From: Rhizophagus sp. LPA8_4_AMF
Taxonomy: Eukaryota > Glomeromycota > Glomeromycetes > Glomerales > Glomeraceae
Direction of reading: 5' to 3'
DNA length: 47,033 bases
Assembly (NCBI GenBank): GCA_021464525.1
Contig: JADRCO010000161.1
Location: forward strand, 1-47,033
The notes below the pieces were generated by a model, which did not search any database, was not told the DNA's origin, and saw only the letters and a program-made list of their open reading frames with translations. Both the position numbers and the translations under genes were made by a program. Below are positions 22,037 through 35,000 of this stretch, piece by piece (the stretch's first letter is position 1; every line of letters starts with the position of its first letter).

Positions 22037-25000
22037 ATGACATCTTCGAACACGATTACAAGTTCTTGGGCTTCATTGTCTGATAGAGATCAAGATGAAT
22101 TTGACGCGGAAGAAGACATTGAAGAAGAAGCAAAAAAGGTCTAAATTTTATTTATCTACTTATTTTCTTGGTGCTTTGTTTAACCAAATTATCAAACTCA
22201 AAAACGGATTCTTCGCGGCAGCTTATGACTAGCAATAGAGACGCTGTTTTATTTGTAATCGATGCATCTTCCTCAATGCTAAGAGAAAATCAATCTGATA
22301 AAGATAAAGAGATCCCGTTTCGTTCAGCAGTTCAATGTGCTTCAGAAGTAATGACTTCTAAACTTATATCCGATACTACTACTGATCTTATTGGTGTAGT
22401 GTTTATGGGAACGGTATTTATAATACTTTATTTTATATTTGATCTATAAATAATACAATATGTCTGAACATAATGGTTAATTCTATAGCAAAAATCATCA
22501 AATACACTTCAAAAAGAGCATATCTATGTTCTCCATAGTCTTGATTCGCCTGATATTCAGAGAGTTAAAGAATTAAACTATATTGCATCAGGTAAATTAA
22601 ACAATATAATTTTATATATTCGTGTTATCAAGCGTTTTTTATTAATTTTTTTTAAAAATAGGTGATGTTGATTTCGATAATGAATATGGTAGTACCGATG
22701 ATGAATATCCAATTGGCGATGTATTTTGGGTTTGCAGTGAATTATTCAATAAAGAGTTAGTTATTATACGTAGTTTTATTTATATATTTCTTTTTGATTT
22801 TATTAATTTCACTGCATTTAACTTTTCAGGACCTCTAAGACTCTAAAAACAAAAAGGATATTCTTGATTACTGATCAAGATAATCCTCATGCGTCAAATT
22901 CAGTTTTATATAGCACTGCGATAACTCGCGCAAGAGTTTGTATATTTTTAATATTTAATATGTCCTTCTTTGAAGATTTCTCTTAAAAATTTGAACTTTC
23001 CATAAACTTTGAAGGATTTGACCGAATCTGGTATCCAAATCAATCTGTTCAGCTTAAATAAACCGGGTCATCCTTTTGACTTTAATGCATTTTATTCGGT
23101 GAATATCAACATTTTTACATGTGTTATTTCGTTCATCATATTTAACTGATCAGTATGAGTTCTAGGAAATTATTCACAGTGATGAATTGGATGAGATTCC
23201 CCACTACAGCGCACAAAAAAATTTTGATAGTCTTATTTCTCAAATAATGGCTAAAGAATCACCAAGGAGATCTTTGTTCTCGATTCCATTTCGCCTATTC
23301 GGAAGTGATGAGGGAATACCTGAACTTACCATTGGTGTTAAAGGGTATTGCTTTCAATTTTTTCATCCAATGTTGAATTGTTACTGGTCTCATTATTTTA
23401 GTTTAACTTATAGATATGCTATGATCATTGAAAAAAAGAAGCCGGCGCCAAGAATGATACATATGAGATCAGAAACAACAAGACTTGCCGAATCTAGAAC
23501 AAAATATGTTTGTATGGTAAATATCTTTTTTTTTTCAAGAATGGTATAAATCAGTGCTATTTATTAATTATAAAAATAATTTATCAGGATACAACTCAAG
23601 AATTGATGCCTGACGATATAAAATATTGCTATGAATACGGAGGCGAAAAAGTTAATAGTTATGACTTGTTTTTTACCAATAAAGAAAAAACTCTTATATT
23701 TTTTTCCCAATTTTTACATAGATAGCATTCACCAAAGCTGAAGTTGCTGAATTAAGAAGATTCGGCCAAAAGGGTATATCAACATATACTTATTACCATA
23801 AATAAATTCTATTTTAATTATTCGATTTAAACGATTAGGTCTTAATCTTATCGGTTTTAAGCCTTCGAATGCTGCCAAATTTCATTATAATGTTGAACAT
23901 GCATTGTTTTTATATCCTGATGAAGGAGTAAGTTTTATATTTTATTGTAAATTATTAAAATTTTCACCAATTCACTTCTTATTGATTTTTATTGTAGCAA
24001 TTTGAAGGTAGCAGAAGAACATTTGCAGCATTACATAAAAAAATGCTAGAAATGAACAAAGTAGCTATATGTTATCTTGTCAAACGGGATAACTCTCTCC
24101 CCTCTTTTGTCGTACTAGAAGCCCAAGTAATCAACTTAAGCATCAATGAATATTTTTTTTTTTTACATTACAAACATAATAATATTATCCGTTGTTATAT
24201 TTTATTTGACTTAGGCTGAAAAATTAGATGAAGATAAACGACAGATATTCCCCCCGGGATTTAACATGATACCCCTCCCGTTTGCTGATGATATCAGGCC
24301 ACTTCCGCCCCACGCTGAAATTACACCTGGTGAGATGATGTTTTTTTTAAAAAAAAATGTTACCGATCATGAATTTCGAAATTTTATTAAATAATTTATT
24401 ATTTATGCAGCTCCTGATGAGATGATTGATATCCTAAAGCAAACTGTTGATAAACTACATATGAAAGGCGGATTTGATCCTAATAAATTCAATAATCCTG
24501 GTAAGTATTTTTACATATATTCCTTAACTATCAACTGCTTGTCTAATGTGTTTTTTTATATGCAGAATTGGGACGTTTCTACGATGTATTGCAAGCTCTG
24601 GCATTTGATAAGGAAGTTCCACTGGGCGTTGAGGATTTGACAAATCCGAAATATACGACGATAAATAAGGTTTCTGTTTATCTTTATATCTTTTTATTGT
24701 AGTGGCATCGATTCATATATTAATGTAAATTCTTCATAAAAAGCGTATTGGAAATATTATTGAGGCATTTAATGACGAGTCAGATCGACAGAGTGTAGAA
24801 TTGCTTGCCAACCGAATGACCATTCAATCTAAAAAAACATCATCAACTCGCGGAACTCGCGGAACTCGTGGAACTACTCGTGGATCTGGTTCATCTGATT
24901 CTATAGATATAAAATCATTGTGGGAACAAGACAAGGTATTCAATACTTTCTTTTATTAAAATGAATTTATTATAATGCATAGATGAAATACTAATTTTTT

Positions 25001-25207
25001 TTTTACAATGTTTAGCTTAAAACGGTTTGTAAATTTAATAAGTAAATTTAATTTGCTGTATCCATTTCTGATTTATATTATTTTTAATAGGCCACAGTAG
25101 ATCAATTAAAAACATATGTTCAGACCACTGGAGCAAAACCTGCTCGTTTGAAAGCTGATTTAATTAATCAAGTTGAAGAATATTTATCATCTAAATCATC
25201 TAATTAA
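22037..25207 (+). CDS. KU70: Ku70 subunit of the Ku DNA end-binding heterodimer
   Basis: Seventeen exons give 637 residues (human Ku70 is 609). Exons: 22037-22138, 22222-22413, 22489-22591, 22662-22755, 22830-22935, 23015-23098, 23166-23344, 23414-23516, 23588-23650, 23722-23773, 23839-23927, 23998-24126, 24215-24329, 24411-24500, 24566-24669, 24744-24935, 25091-25207. After an acidic N-terminus comes the von Willebrand A-like domain, starting RDAVLFVIDASSSML (about 40-54). The Ku core beta-barrel follows (YEYGGEKIAFTKAEV, then GLNLIGFKP). A C-terminal SAP domain (about 600-633) distinguishes Ku70 from Ku80. Ku70/80 binds DNA ends in the nucleus for non-homologous end joining and telomere protection. 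Odd points are a Thr-Arg-Gly repeat (about 570-583) before SAP and the weak donor GTCTAA of intron 1. Confidence 0.92.
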
Positions 25208-25638
25208 TATTCGTCCACATGTTTCTTAAAATAAAGATAGAAGCCCAATTATGAAATCTGGAATTAAAATACGCATCTCCAATTTTGAATATTTTAATAA
25301 AGTGTAATATACTAAAGACGATTAGTTACATATATTCATTTTACAATTGAACAATTAATGTCTATTATATCAATTCAAAAAAAAAGAATTGTTCAACAAA
25401 CAAAAGGGGCGTCTCCTCCAGTAATTCAAATCTCAAAGTGCCCTTCACAATCCATAGTGATATTTTGTGAAACCTACAAATAAAAGATACTCGATGGGAA
25501 GTCACGTGAATTAATTATGTAACACACCGAAAATATAATTTTATTCATATCATACCTTTTTTAGACAGATCGCCATTACCTGGATCATATATTCAAAACA
25601 GTATACAGTATACTTTAATATTTCCTCTAATTGCAATC
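25208..25638. other. Intergenic region between KU70 and THOC1
   Basis: Contains AATAAA about 20 bp past the KU70 stop (near 25231) and the THOC1 promoter, with TCACGTGA at 25502-25509. No coding content. Confidence 0.5.
25502..25509. promoter_or_regulatory. TCACGTGA palindrome upstream of THOC1
   Basis: Fourth copy of the extended E-box, about 135 bp before the THOC1 ATG. This is a position typical of fungal upstream activating sites. The function is inferred from position only. Confidence 0.4.
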
Positions 25639-28434
25639 ATGGCTACCTTCGATGAATTATCTAGCAAAATTGAACAAGTAGTATTTAAATGCCTGTCTGA
25701 TTCACAAGAGGAGACAGAAGATAATATTAGAAACTTACTGGCCCCTCTTGTTAACAATAAAGAGACTCTTGAATTACGTAAATTAACCCTAGAACATGTA
25801 ATTAAAAAGATAGCAATGAGATATTCAGTGTGTAGTTTTTATCTAATTATTATTGTTAGTTTTTTTTATCTCGATATTATGTTGATTTATTAAATCTATA
25901 TGCTTTTATTTTATATATAGACGCTTCAACCTAAAGAGTTAATACCAAACGCTTTTAAACTTTTGGATTTAGTATTAAGATGTCATGAAGTAGACAAAGG
26001 TGATAATATACTGTATATGTGTTAGTTAAAATTCTTTCTTGAAACTTATTTTGTTTATCAACTTCTGTTTTAAATTGACAGAATTATGTGAGCCTACTTT
26101 GACTCTAACTGTTCTAGAAGAACTTTTGGAAACCCAACCAATGGAAGTTTGTGAAACATTATATCAATTCTTAGAGACAAATAAACAAAGATTGCTAGTG
26201 GTAAGATGAATTGATTTTATATGATTTAGAAAGACATCTTAAAAATGACTTTTCTCTGACCTTTATAGGATTTAAAACCGACACAAGGCAAAGGATTGGT
26301 TCTTTTAAGGCTGTCTAATGAGCTTATTCGCAGAGCATCAAAATCTAACCACAATGCATTCCGTGGAAGAGTCTTAATATTTTTATCAAATTCCTATGCT
26401 CTTGGTGAACGATCTGGTAGGCTTTACATATATTTATTCTTAAATTTATAATAATATGAATAATATGGAACCTTTAATTAATATTTTTTTCTGTCATTGA
26501 TTATCAGGTGTAAATGTTCGTGGAGAATGTAATGTTGAAAACGTAACTAGCTACAATGCATCGCAGGAAGGTAAACGACTTAATTATTTATTATTTAACT
26601 TTGAACAACAGATACGTAATAGTAACATATTAACGAAATCTAGGTGAAAAAGCTGAATTTTATAAAACCTTTTGGAACCTTCAGACTTATTTTAATAATC
26701 CACCTAAAATTTTCGATGGGAATAATTTAAATGTAGTTCTCGAAGTAAGAATATTTTTTTTTGTTAATTATTTATATTAATTGATCTGTTATAAATGTAA
26801 TGTGCTATTTCAAATAATGAAGAAAATGGACATAGTCTTAAGCCAATTCAGTGAAATTGTGACCAATGAAAAAGAAAAGGCCGTAGTAGAAAATAAAGTG
26901 AATTCTATGGAAATTGATGGCGATGGTGATATTTTGATGTCAAAGAATGGAAGTGACTATAATATCTCGACTAAACGAAAACATAATGAGACTGAAGATA
27001 GTTTAGAAGAAACAATAAGTTCGTCAAAAGATTATGTTAAATATTTTCCCAAATATTTGACTAGTTATGCATTGTTTGACAAGGAGGTCCGTATTTTTTT
27101 TACATAAAAAAAAAGAAACCAATTAAAATTGATAGTAATCTAAATTGATTTTTTACTTATTAATTAAACAGATATCAGACCCAAATTTCCGTCGTATAGT
27201 CCTATTCCAATTTCTTATAATATTGCAATATTTTACAGGTTTTTATGCTGAAGAACGCGCTCGTATTGAAGAAACAAGAGCAAAATATAATAATGCGAAT
27301 GCTGTACAACTCCCTAATTTCACAATAACCGAACAACAGGTAAAGTTCTTATTGAAATTTTTGAATAAGTTATTCATAGATATTCATAATCTTTTATTTT
27401 AGCAAAAGATAATACAAGAAACTTGGAATAGAATAATCAAATTGAGTACTTTAGAAGGAAGTAAATTCACTACTACGTTACTACATATACTTAATATGGA
27501 AAGAAGATGGAACCATTGGAAGTTTGGTCAAAATTGCGAAAGTGTGGCAAAAAAATTTATTGAAAAATCATCTGATGATGATAGGCAACCAAAGCCTCTC
27601 TCTAAGTTTGATGCAGCACGAGAAAAGAGGATGAAATTATGTAAGAATTTGGAACCTATGAAATGGAAAATGGGTACTCCACATCTGACCAAGCTTTGGA
27701 CAAATACAATGAAAGTTAGTGATGATAAAATATTATCTGATTCAACCAGAAAGAGGACTGCACCTACTTTTCAAGAAGTTTACCAGAAAATTAAAAATGA
27801 TGGTTATCCAGTAAGTAATGTTGAAATGTTGTAACCTTATTAAATTATTAGATTAATAATTATTCCTTTATTTTATAGCCGGAAAATGGTATGACATTTG
27901 ATGAAAACGACTATGATGAGTTTAGCAAAGAAGAAAAAGAAAAAGGCTGGGTAATCAAACTTATTATTTTTTTTGCATTAAACTCATCAAATTAAATCTT
28001 AATAATTATATTGTGATATGTATTATCATTAGATGCAAAAATGGTTCGCATTGCGAGCTGCCAGGGATAATTACTTGTTACACTTTAATAAGCCAGCCAA
28101 AAAAGATGCTAAAGAGCTGAAAGACCCGAAAGTTGCTAGTGCGTTGAAAGAAGCAGAAGACAGCAAAGATGAAATTGCCGTCTTGAATATTCTAATTACC
28201 GAAAATCCGACATGTAGCAGTGGTACCAGTAGCAAAAAGCAACCACAAGCTGATCCTGATAATACACATGGAGATCATAAAAATGGTGTAAATGAACAGA
28301 AGAACAGTGAATATAAAAATGGAGAGTATAAGAATGGGGATCATAACAATCCTCATGTAGAACAAAAAAATGGAGAACAAAAAAACGGAGAACAAAATAA
28401 CGGCGACACGAAGAATGACGACAATAAGCAATAA
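25639..28434 (+). CDS. THOC1: THO complex subunit 1 (THOC1/Hpr1)
   Basis: Eleven exons give 670 residues (human THOC1 is 657). Exons: 25639-25827, 25921-25999, 26082-26200, 26269-26416, 26508-26570, 26644-26744, 26823-27086, 27172-27339, 27403-27810, 27879-27950, 28033-28434. Family landmarks include the helical N-terminal region with RLSNELIRRASKS, then FYKTFWNLQTYFNNP, then FRRIVLFQFLIILQYF, then ERRWNHWKFGQNC. THO couples transcription elongation to mRNA packaging and export in the nucleus and limits R-loops. The last exon replaces the animal death-domain end with low complexity built from KNGE/KNGD/QKNG units (about 600-670). The only unusual donor is GTCCGT after exon 7. Confidence 0.9.
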
Positions 28435-28563
28435 ACATTGAAAAAAAAAAATAATTATTTATTTTTTAAGGCAAAGACTATGATTCTTTAGATACTTTAT
28501 TAATTATATGTATAATTAATATACAGTACATATACCGATTTTTTAACAAAATAATAATAATAA

Positions 28564-29163
28564 TTAAAAAAAGGCCAATGTGCAATAAATTTGCTCAGCC
28601 GAAAGATCTACAGTCAACATTCCTGCAGCTATATAACAGGAAGAAGTATACTTATTACCGTGATTTAATCTATAAATTACTAAAATAATTCTGACTCGGA
28701 ATTTGCAAGTTATTAGAATATTTATATAATAAATAGATAACGAATGACGTATTTCGTTAAAATAGTGAATATCAAGAGTCACATATTTTTAATACTATAA
28801 AGTGAGATATTTTTCTAAAAACGCTCGACTTGAAATTAAGTTTTAAAGAATTATTTACATTGGTTTGTTTGGCATTGATATACTTTATCCTTTTTGCATA
28901 TTCTATATTATGTTTTTGCAAAGTAAAGAAAGCATCTATTACATTTGAATCATGGCCTTTTGCACATTTCCATTTTGCTAATATATTTTCCGATAAACAT
29001 AATCTCCTTTATTAAGTGCAAAATCTCTGTGCCCCAATTTATAACTGAGTATCCCTTCAATAGTAAGACCAGCATAACATTGGACGGTAATTTTTATGAT
29101 TTTTATACCTGCTTGAATCATGACTTTTTGTGCATAAGAGCGATCAGTTGCTAATGTATTCTT
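28564..29163 (-). pseudogene. Possible decayed gene of unknown family
   Basis: Two minus-strand pieces look coding although no complete gene exists. The first (29163 down to 28978) includes ATDRSYAQKVMIQAG, then VQCYAGLTIEGILSYKLGHR and LNKGDYVYRK, and ends at a TAG after which the frame continues briefly. The second (about 28665 down to 28564) includes KYTSSCYIAAGMLTVDLSAE. Amino-acid composition is less biased than in chance AT-rich frames. Premature stops and lack of a start suggest a relic, or a gene whose introns I cannot place. I do not recognise the family. Confidence 0.3.
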
Positions 29164-29622
29164 CTATGAGATATATACCTCCTATTCTGCAATTTGCATT
29201 ATATTTGGTTCTCATTTCGAACTGTAATATTTTCCAGTTTTTCTTAAATAAATGTACTTTTCTTTAATGTTAAAAGATCCGAGGTTTATCGATCAGATAA
29301 AGTTGAGTGGAAAAATAACGATGTTTATTATTTGTACTGAGACTTTTATTTCGGTTGTAAAAGACTGTGAAGATATTGACAAGACTTATACACATTGTTA
29401 AAATATTCTTTATTTATTATTAAAACAACATTTTATATAAATTCAAAGAATTTCCTTCAAGCTTCGTTCTGGGATGACAGTTTTGGACAGATTAAATTTA
29501 TATAGGATTGACATGCCTAGCGGCTCCGTCTTGGTCCGATTTAAAAATGAAAAAAATGACATAATGATGAGAATTGCACTTATTTTTCTTGATACATAAA
29601 TAAATAAAAAAAAATAGCCATG

Positions 29623-29628
29623 CACGTG
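29623..29628. promoter_or_regulatory. E-box CACGTG upstream of the IFRD gene
   Basis: CACGTG in the context TGCACGTGCG, about 320 bp before the IFRD ATG. It lacks the TCA/TGA flanks seen at the four TCACGTGA sites. Weak evidence on its own. Confidence 0.25.
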
Positions 29629-29947
29629 CGAGTGTGCGACAGAATAGATTTTTTACTACTGAAAACAGAAAAACATGGGAGACAAAAATTATCCCGTGAA
29701 TTTTCGGGACATTCTTTACGCAGGGGGAAGTCACTGCGGCTTACCGCATTATACCGGAAGATTCTAAAAATTCACTTTAGTAAATCCTAGAAAATTAATA
29801 ATCCACTACTAAATAAGGAATATTCAATGATGTAAACATACAATCATCCAAATTTTCGGTGCAAGTTTGTAATCAGAATTTTTTGTATAAAATACGTAGT
29901 AGCTCCGAGAAAAATTTTTTGATTGATATTTTACTTAGAAACTCACA

Positions 29948-31732
29948 ATGTCTCAAAATTTACGTAAAAAGGCTGCAACTCGTGCTTCCCGACGTGCTAG
30001 TAATAATGCAGGTCCTACTCTGGCATCTATTATTGCTCATGGAACCCCTTCGAGTAGTCGTCATAATACCGATGAAGAAGACGTTTGGAGTGAGACATCC
30101 GCTGATACTTTTGATTCTTCCGCATCAACTGGAAGTAGAGCTGAAGACATAATTTTAGAAGAAGGTGATAGCTGGGAGGATGAAGTATTACAAAGCATCG
30201 ATAACTTGGAAGAGAAGCGTACAAGGTAGTATAAATTTGTTGAATTTATTCATTCTATAATAAACAAATTTAATGATTTCTGTGATTAGTATTCGAGAAG
30301 ATGCGTTGGCCAAATTGATTCGTCTCCTTTCCCATAAATACGCTGCCAATATTCTTTATTCACGAAGAGATACGCTGCTCGACATGTTGAATCGATCCGT
30401 TAAAAAAGATAAAAGTTACAAAGAAAATAAATTGGCTGTTAGAGGTTAATATCCGAACTTTTATGGATATGTTATTAATATAATCATTTAATAACTGTGT
30501 TTCCTTTTATTAGTTATGTCGCTATTATTTGTTACTTTAGGTGAAGGTCAAGAGTCAATGTATCATGATGTCTTGTCCCTTTTAAAATATACAATCACTA
30601 ACAGTGTTTTTATGGAAGTAAAGAATTCAGTAAGTAAAAATGAAATAGTATTTGAATTATTTGCAACTTAATTATTAATTATGTTTTCTTAAATAATTAT
30701 AGTGCATAAAAACATTAGCTTTGGCTTGTTTTATTTCTGGTTCACAAGCTGAAGCTCTTGAACTTTTGAACTTTTTTGCCGAAATTATAATTACCAATGG
30801 TAAAAGCGTTAATGCCAATAATGACGGAGCTACTTTAACAGGTGCATTGAATGCATACGGCTTATTATATGCTGGATTATGGGGAGATTCTAAGAAAGTA
30901 GCCGGAATGGCTAGAGAGGAATTTGAACGAGTAATACCAGCACACATTAAACAACTTGAATCATCTACTATGGAGGTGAGAGTTGCTAGCGGCGAAAATA
31001 TTGCATTGATGTTTGAAACTTTAGGAATAAGTAAAGGAATAGATTCGGCTGAAGGATGGGGCCAAGAACTCGATGATGAGGTTTTTAGAAACTTTTTTTT
31101 TTAAAAAAAATTTTAATATTTATTCTATAAAAGTCTGATTTATTATCATTATTATTATTATAGTCTGACGAAGGCTATTTCGATTATAATGAGATGGGTC
31201 GATTAACTCAGTTATTAAGTACATTAGCTACAGATAGCAACCGTCGTCGCGGCAAAGCTGAACGTAAAGTTCAGAGATCTGCTTTCCGTGATATTTTGAA
31301 GACTGTCGAGGTTAGTATTATTTTCACTTCTTATTCAATGTGTCCTTTATGTCGTAGGTATTAATTATATTTCAACAATTTATTATCTTATAGGAGGGTG
31401 ATCAAGTCCAAGAAAAGCTCAGATTCAAGAAACAAACAATTTACTTTTCTACATGGGCCAAAATCATTGAGCTTAATGCGTTTCGTGATGCTCTTGCAGA
31501 GGGGTTGCATGTACATTTTCTTGAAAACGAGCTTTTACAAGATCTGTTTAATTTTGTTCCTCCACGTCCTGTAGCGGTAAATCAAGGATCAAGACCAAAT
31601 TCAGCAATGAGTTTTCATACTGCTGGATCTGATACTGATTCTTCAATTGCAAGCAAGAAAGCAAAGGATAAAAAGATAAAGAATAGAAAAAAGCATAGTA
31701 AAAGGAGAGGTGATTTTCTGGAAGTTGGTTAA
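29948..31732 (+). CDS. Interferon-related developmental regulator (IFRD) family protein
   Basis: Six exons (29948-30225, 30290-30444, 30514-30629, 30703-31080, 31164-31310, 31394-31732) give 470 residues (human IFRD1 is 451). The N-terminus is Ser/Arg-rich and then acidic (DEEDVWSETSADTFDSS). An alpha-helical ARM-like IFRD domain follows, with LARKLIRLL-like and GALNAYGLLYAGLWGD segments and MEVRVASGENIALMFE. The C-terminal IFRD region contains KERKVQRSAFRDIL-like sequence and KLRFKKQTIYFSTWAKIIEL. A Lys/Arg-rich tail (about 445-462) could act as a nuclear signal. Animal IFRD1/2 act as transcriptional co-regulators, and IFRD2 binds idle ribosomes. Which role fungi retain is not clear from sequence. 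The gene converges on MSH4. Confidence 0.88.
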
Positions 31733-32085
31733 ATGTAAAAATTTTATGGGGAATGTAAACAAGGGCGTTAATAAAGTTGATGTGTTCCTTTTGGAACAAA
31801 TCACTGGATATACCGTGTATCATCGGTTATCATATTATTTCGATAATCGCTTACGTTTCGATAATCACGGCGATTGTCTATGGTGATGTTCTTGTTGGTT
31901 GTTAGGACATAGTGAAAATCCTATTATGCGCTAAACTAATATGGGTCTAAAGCAAGAAACAAAGGTAGTGAAAATCATCCTTTTCACGAGGTCACGTGCC
32001 GAATACGTATATACACATTTATTATTAGATATATTTTTTTATGTATGAACTAACAGTATTATTATATGTATAATTAACATAAGTG
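31733..32085. other. Convergent 3' region between IFRD and MSH4
   Basis: 353 bp shared by two converging 3' ends. It contains AATAAA near 31770 (IFRD side), several TTTCGATAATC / GATTATCG-type short repeats at 31837-31875, and CACGTG at 31993-31998. No gene. Confidence 0.5.
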
Positions 32086-35000
32086 TTAAAATAATGCTTC
32101 CATCTTTGCAATAAATTCTTCCTGAACCATTTTGAGATATTTTCTCAATTCATCCTTATCCAAGTTAGAGGATCTCCTAATTTGTAACAAGTGTTGTGTC
32201 AACTGTTTTAAATTAATGAATGTCATTAACATTTACGGTCTAAATAATATGGAGATCCAACTTAAAATGATTATAATGAAACAATTACAGTACTTGTAAC
32301 AATGTCTTTCGCCGCTGGATTATTTTATTTGAAGTCGATTTTTCTTTATTGGAATCAATAAGTTCTTTCAACTAAAACAATAATTATTATAAAATTAAAT
32401 ATAATCAATGTAATCAATGTAACAAATTTTTTTTACAAACCTTATATGAAACTTCAGTAGCCTTTCTAATAACGTTTTCTGGTAAACCAATAATTTGCCC
32501 GAACTTTAATCCTAATATTAACAACAGAATGTATATAAGACAGTAAAATTTAATAATACAAATGAATGGGCTTTAAAAACTTACCATAATGTTCGTCATC
32601 GTTTCTTCCGTCTTTGACTCGATACAAGTATTTCATTGCAATTCTACTATCTTCTTCTTCAATCTACCATAATTGGACTAGTAAATACAAAAAATAAAAT
32701 TTAAAATAATCATGAAAAAAACCCACTTCAACTTCCAAATGTAAATTTACAACATTGGGATAGACAGTTAAGCTTCTTGTAAGTTCATGAAAATGTGTTG
32801 CAAAAAAAATAAATGCCTTCAAAGTGCATAAATTTATTATTAATAAAATCTTTAATGGTAATCATAAATACTTATTAATATATGACTTACTTTTGTTTTT
32901 AAAAGTTCTTCACAAATCGCGTATGTAATTCCCAATCCATCGTGTGTGGAAGTTCCTTTAACATAATATTGATCAAAAAGATAAATTATTTATTCATTAT
33001 TATTAAAATATAATCACCTCTTCCAAGCTCATCAATAATCACTAAGCTATCATCTGTTACATTTTGTAAAATGTATGCTGTTTCACGCATTTCAACTACA
33101 AATGTACTAGCATTACTTTCAATATTATCGTCGTTACAAATTCGCGTAAAAAGCTATTGATGAAAAAATTTATAAGTTAGTTAATCTTAAAAAATGGGGG
33201 AAAAAATTCTCACCTGATCCACAATTCTAAACGATGCGTATTCAGCAGGCACACTATTTATAATAAATTAGTTGATTGTCATGGATAAAAAAATTTTTTT
33301 TAAAATAGGCCCTTACTATGATCCAATTTGAGACATAATACTCATCAAAGCAATTTGCCTCAAGTAAGTACTTTTTCCGCTCATATTTGGACCAGTGATT
33401 AATTGGAAGTTTGTCGCACTACTAGCATAAGTATCGTTAGGTACAAATGTATCAACATATAAACTTTCTCTCATTGGATTTCTTCCAGCCTTTATTGCCA
33501 AAGTATCCGTGAATTCAGGTCGAACTGATTTATTATTTATTAAATAAATTAAATGTTGAACCAAGTCATCTATAACTTAGAATAAAATATACCATAATTA
33601 GACACTGTGCATTGATGAGCAAATGAAGTTAGCATGTCCAACATCGCGATTGATTCGGAAGCTTTGTATAACACACTGATATCACTACGAATTTCCGAAA
33701 TCAAATCTTCAATAGTTCTATGAAAATAATTAATATCTGAGGCACTGGTAGCTTATTTAACAAAGAGATGATTTTAGAATTATCATACTTGTCAGACATC
33801 AAATATACTTCAGTTAATGAATCACTAATCTTTGTATTCTTTTTCATCACTTCTAATGTTGTGAAGGTCAAAGTTTTCCTTTTTTTTTTCACATTAATAA
33901 ATATAAGGGGAAGTTGTTTGTCTTCTAACTGTTCGATATTAATTGATAAATAAAATCCGGCAGCTGAACTAAATTGTGTTTTAATAGGTATCTGATATTG
34001 TTCTAAAAAATCCATAAAAATCAACAAGAAATCAACGTGTATATATTATCATTATTTTATTGTATTTACCACGATATTGGTCTATCATTTCGTTTAAATC
34101 ATCAACAGTTTCTTTGTAAGTTTGTCGAGCGACATCTAACAAACCATTAAATCCCGCCTGATAATGTATCAGGTATTTATTATTATTATTATTGTAGTAG
34201 TTATTTAACACGATTAATAGGAGATTTCTTTTTCCTACCCTAACAGCGTAACATCGCTGATTTCTAAGTGCAAGTGGAGATTTTGCATATGTGATATCTT
34301 CGTTTATAACATCGTTAATTCGTTCTTCGAGAGCCTCCAACCTTAGATCATTAAGAAGCTAATTATATATACAAAGAAAAAAAATATTCAATTAAAAAGA
34401 ATAATGACATTTGAAAAAAAATTAATAAAATAATTATACAAAACCGAATAAATCGCGTCCAATAACGAATTTTGAACTCCAGTAAATGATTCTTTTAATA
34501 AATTTATTAATTTTAATGTATGCTTTAAAATAATCACGTTATTAATACTCTGTTCCGCATGTTTAACTGAAAGTTTCTTTGGAACTTGAATCAACTAAAA
34601 AAAAAATTGATTAAATTATAATACCATATACCGCAGCAAACGAGAAAATTAAATGAGATTAATAAATTACTGTTGTGATCAAATGATCAATATCTTGAAA
34701 TGGTTTGAGAGCTAAGAACCATAATAGCGTAAGATGAGTTAGATGAGCTACCATAAATTTTTTAATTTTGTATACCGCTTTTCATAAATTTTACCCGTTT
34801 GAATCGCAAAGAATGTTTCCTTATTTTTGAAATAATTATGCATTAGATATCATTTATCGTTATTCAAAGAATAATAGTAATGAAATATACTTCATGACGT
34901 ATAAGCTCTGTATAATTTAGATCTTAATAAATCTGAAATTGTCGAATTCATCTTATAATTATATCAAAAATATACAAAAATGAATACCTTCAACAGCATC

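Larger units (their letters stand above)
28435..29947. other. Intergenic region between THOC1 and the IFRD gene
   Basis: No intact gene is recognised. The minus strand at 28564-29163 carries coding-like fragments, listed separately. The 300 bp before the IFRD start is less AT-rich and includes CACGTG at 29623-29628, so it is the likely IFRD promoter. Confidence 0.5.

Noticed and set aside
28192..28438. Minus-strand frames of about 80 residues
   Set aside because: Antisense of the THOC1 C-terminal KNGE repeats.
29443..29734. Overlapping short frames on both strands
   Set aside because: Some mixed composition (a plus-strand piece with DRLNLYRIDMPSG), but no start context, splice partner or family; too weak to call.
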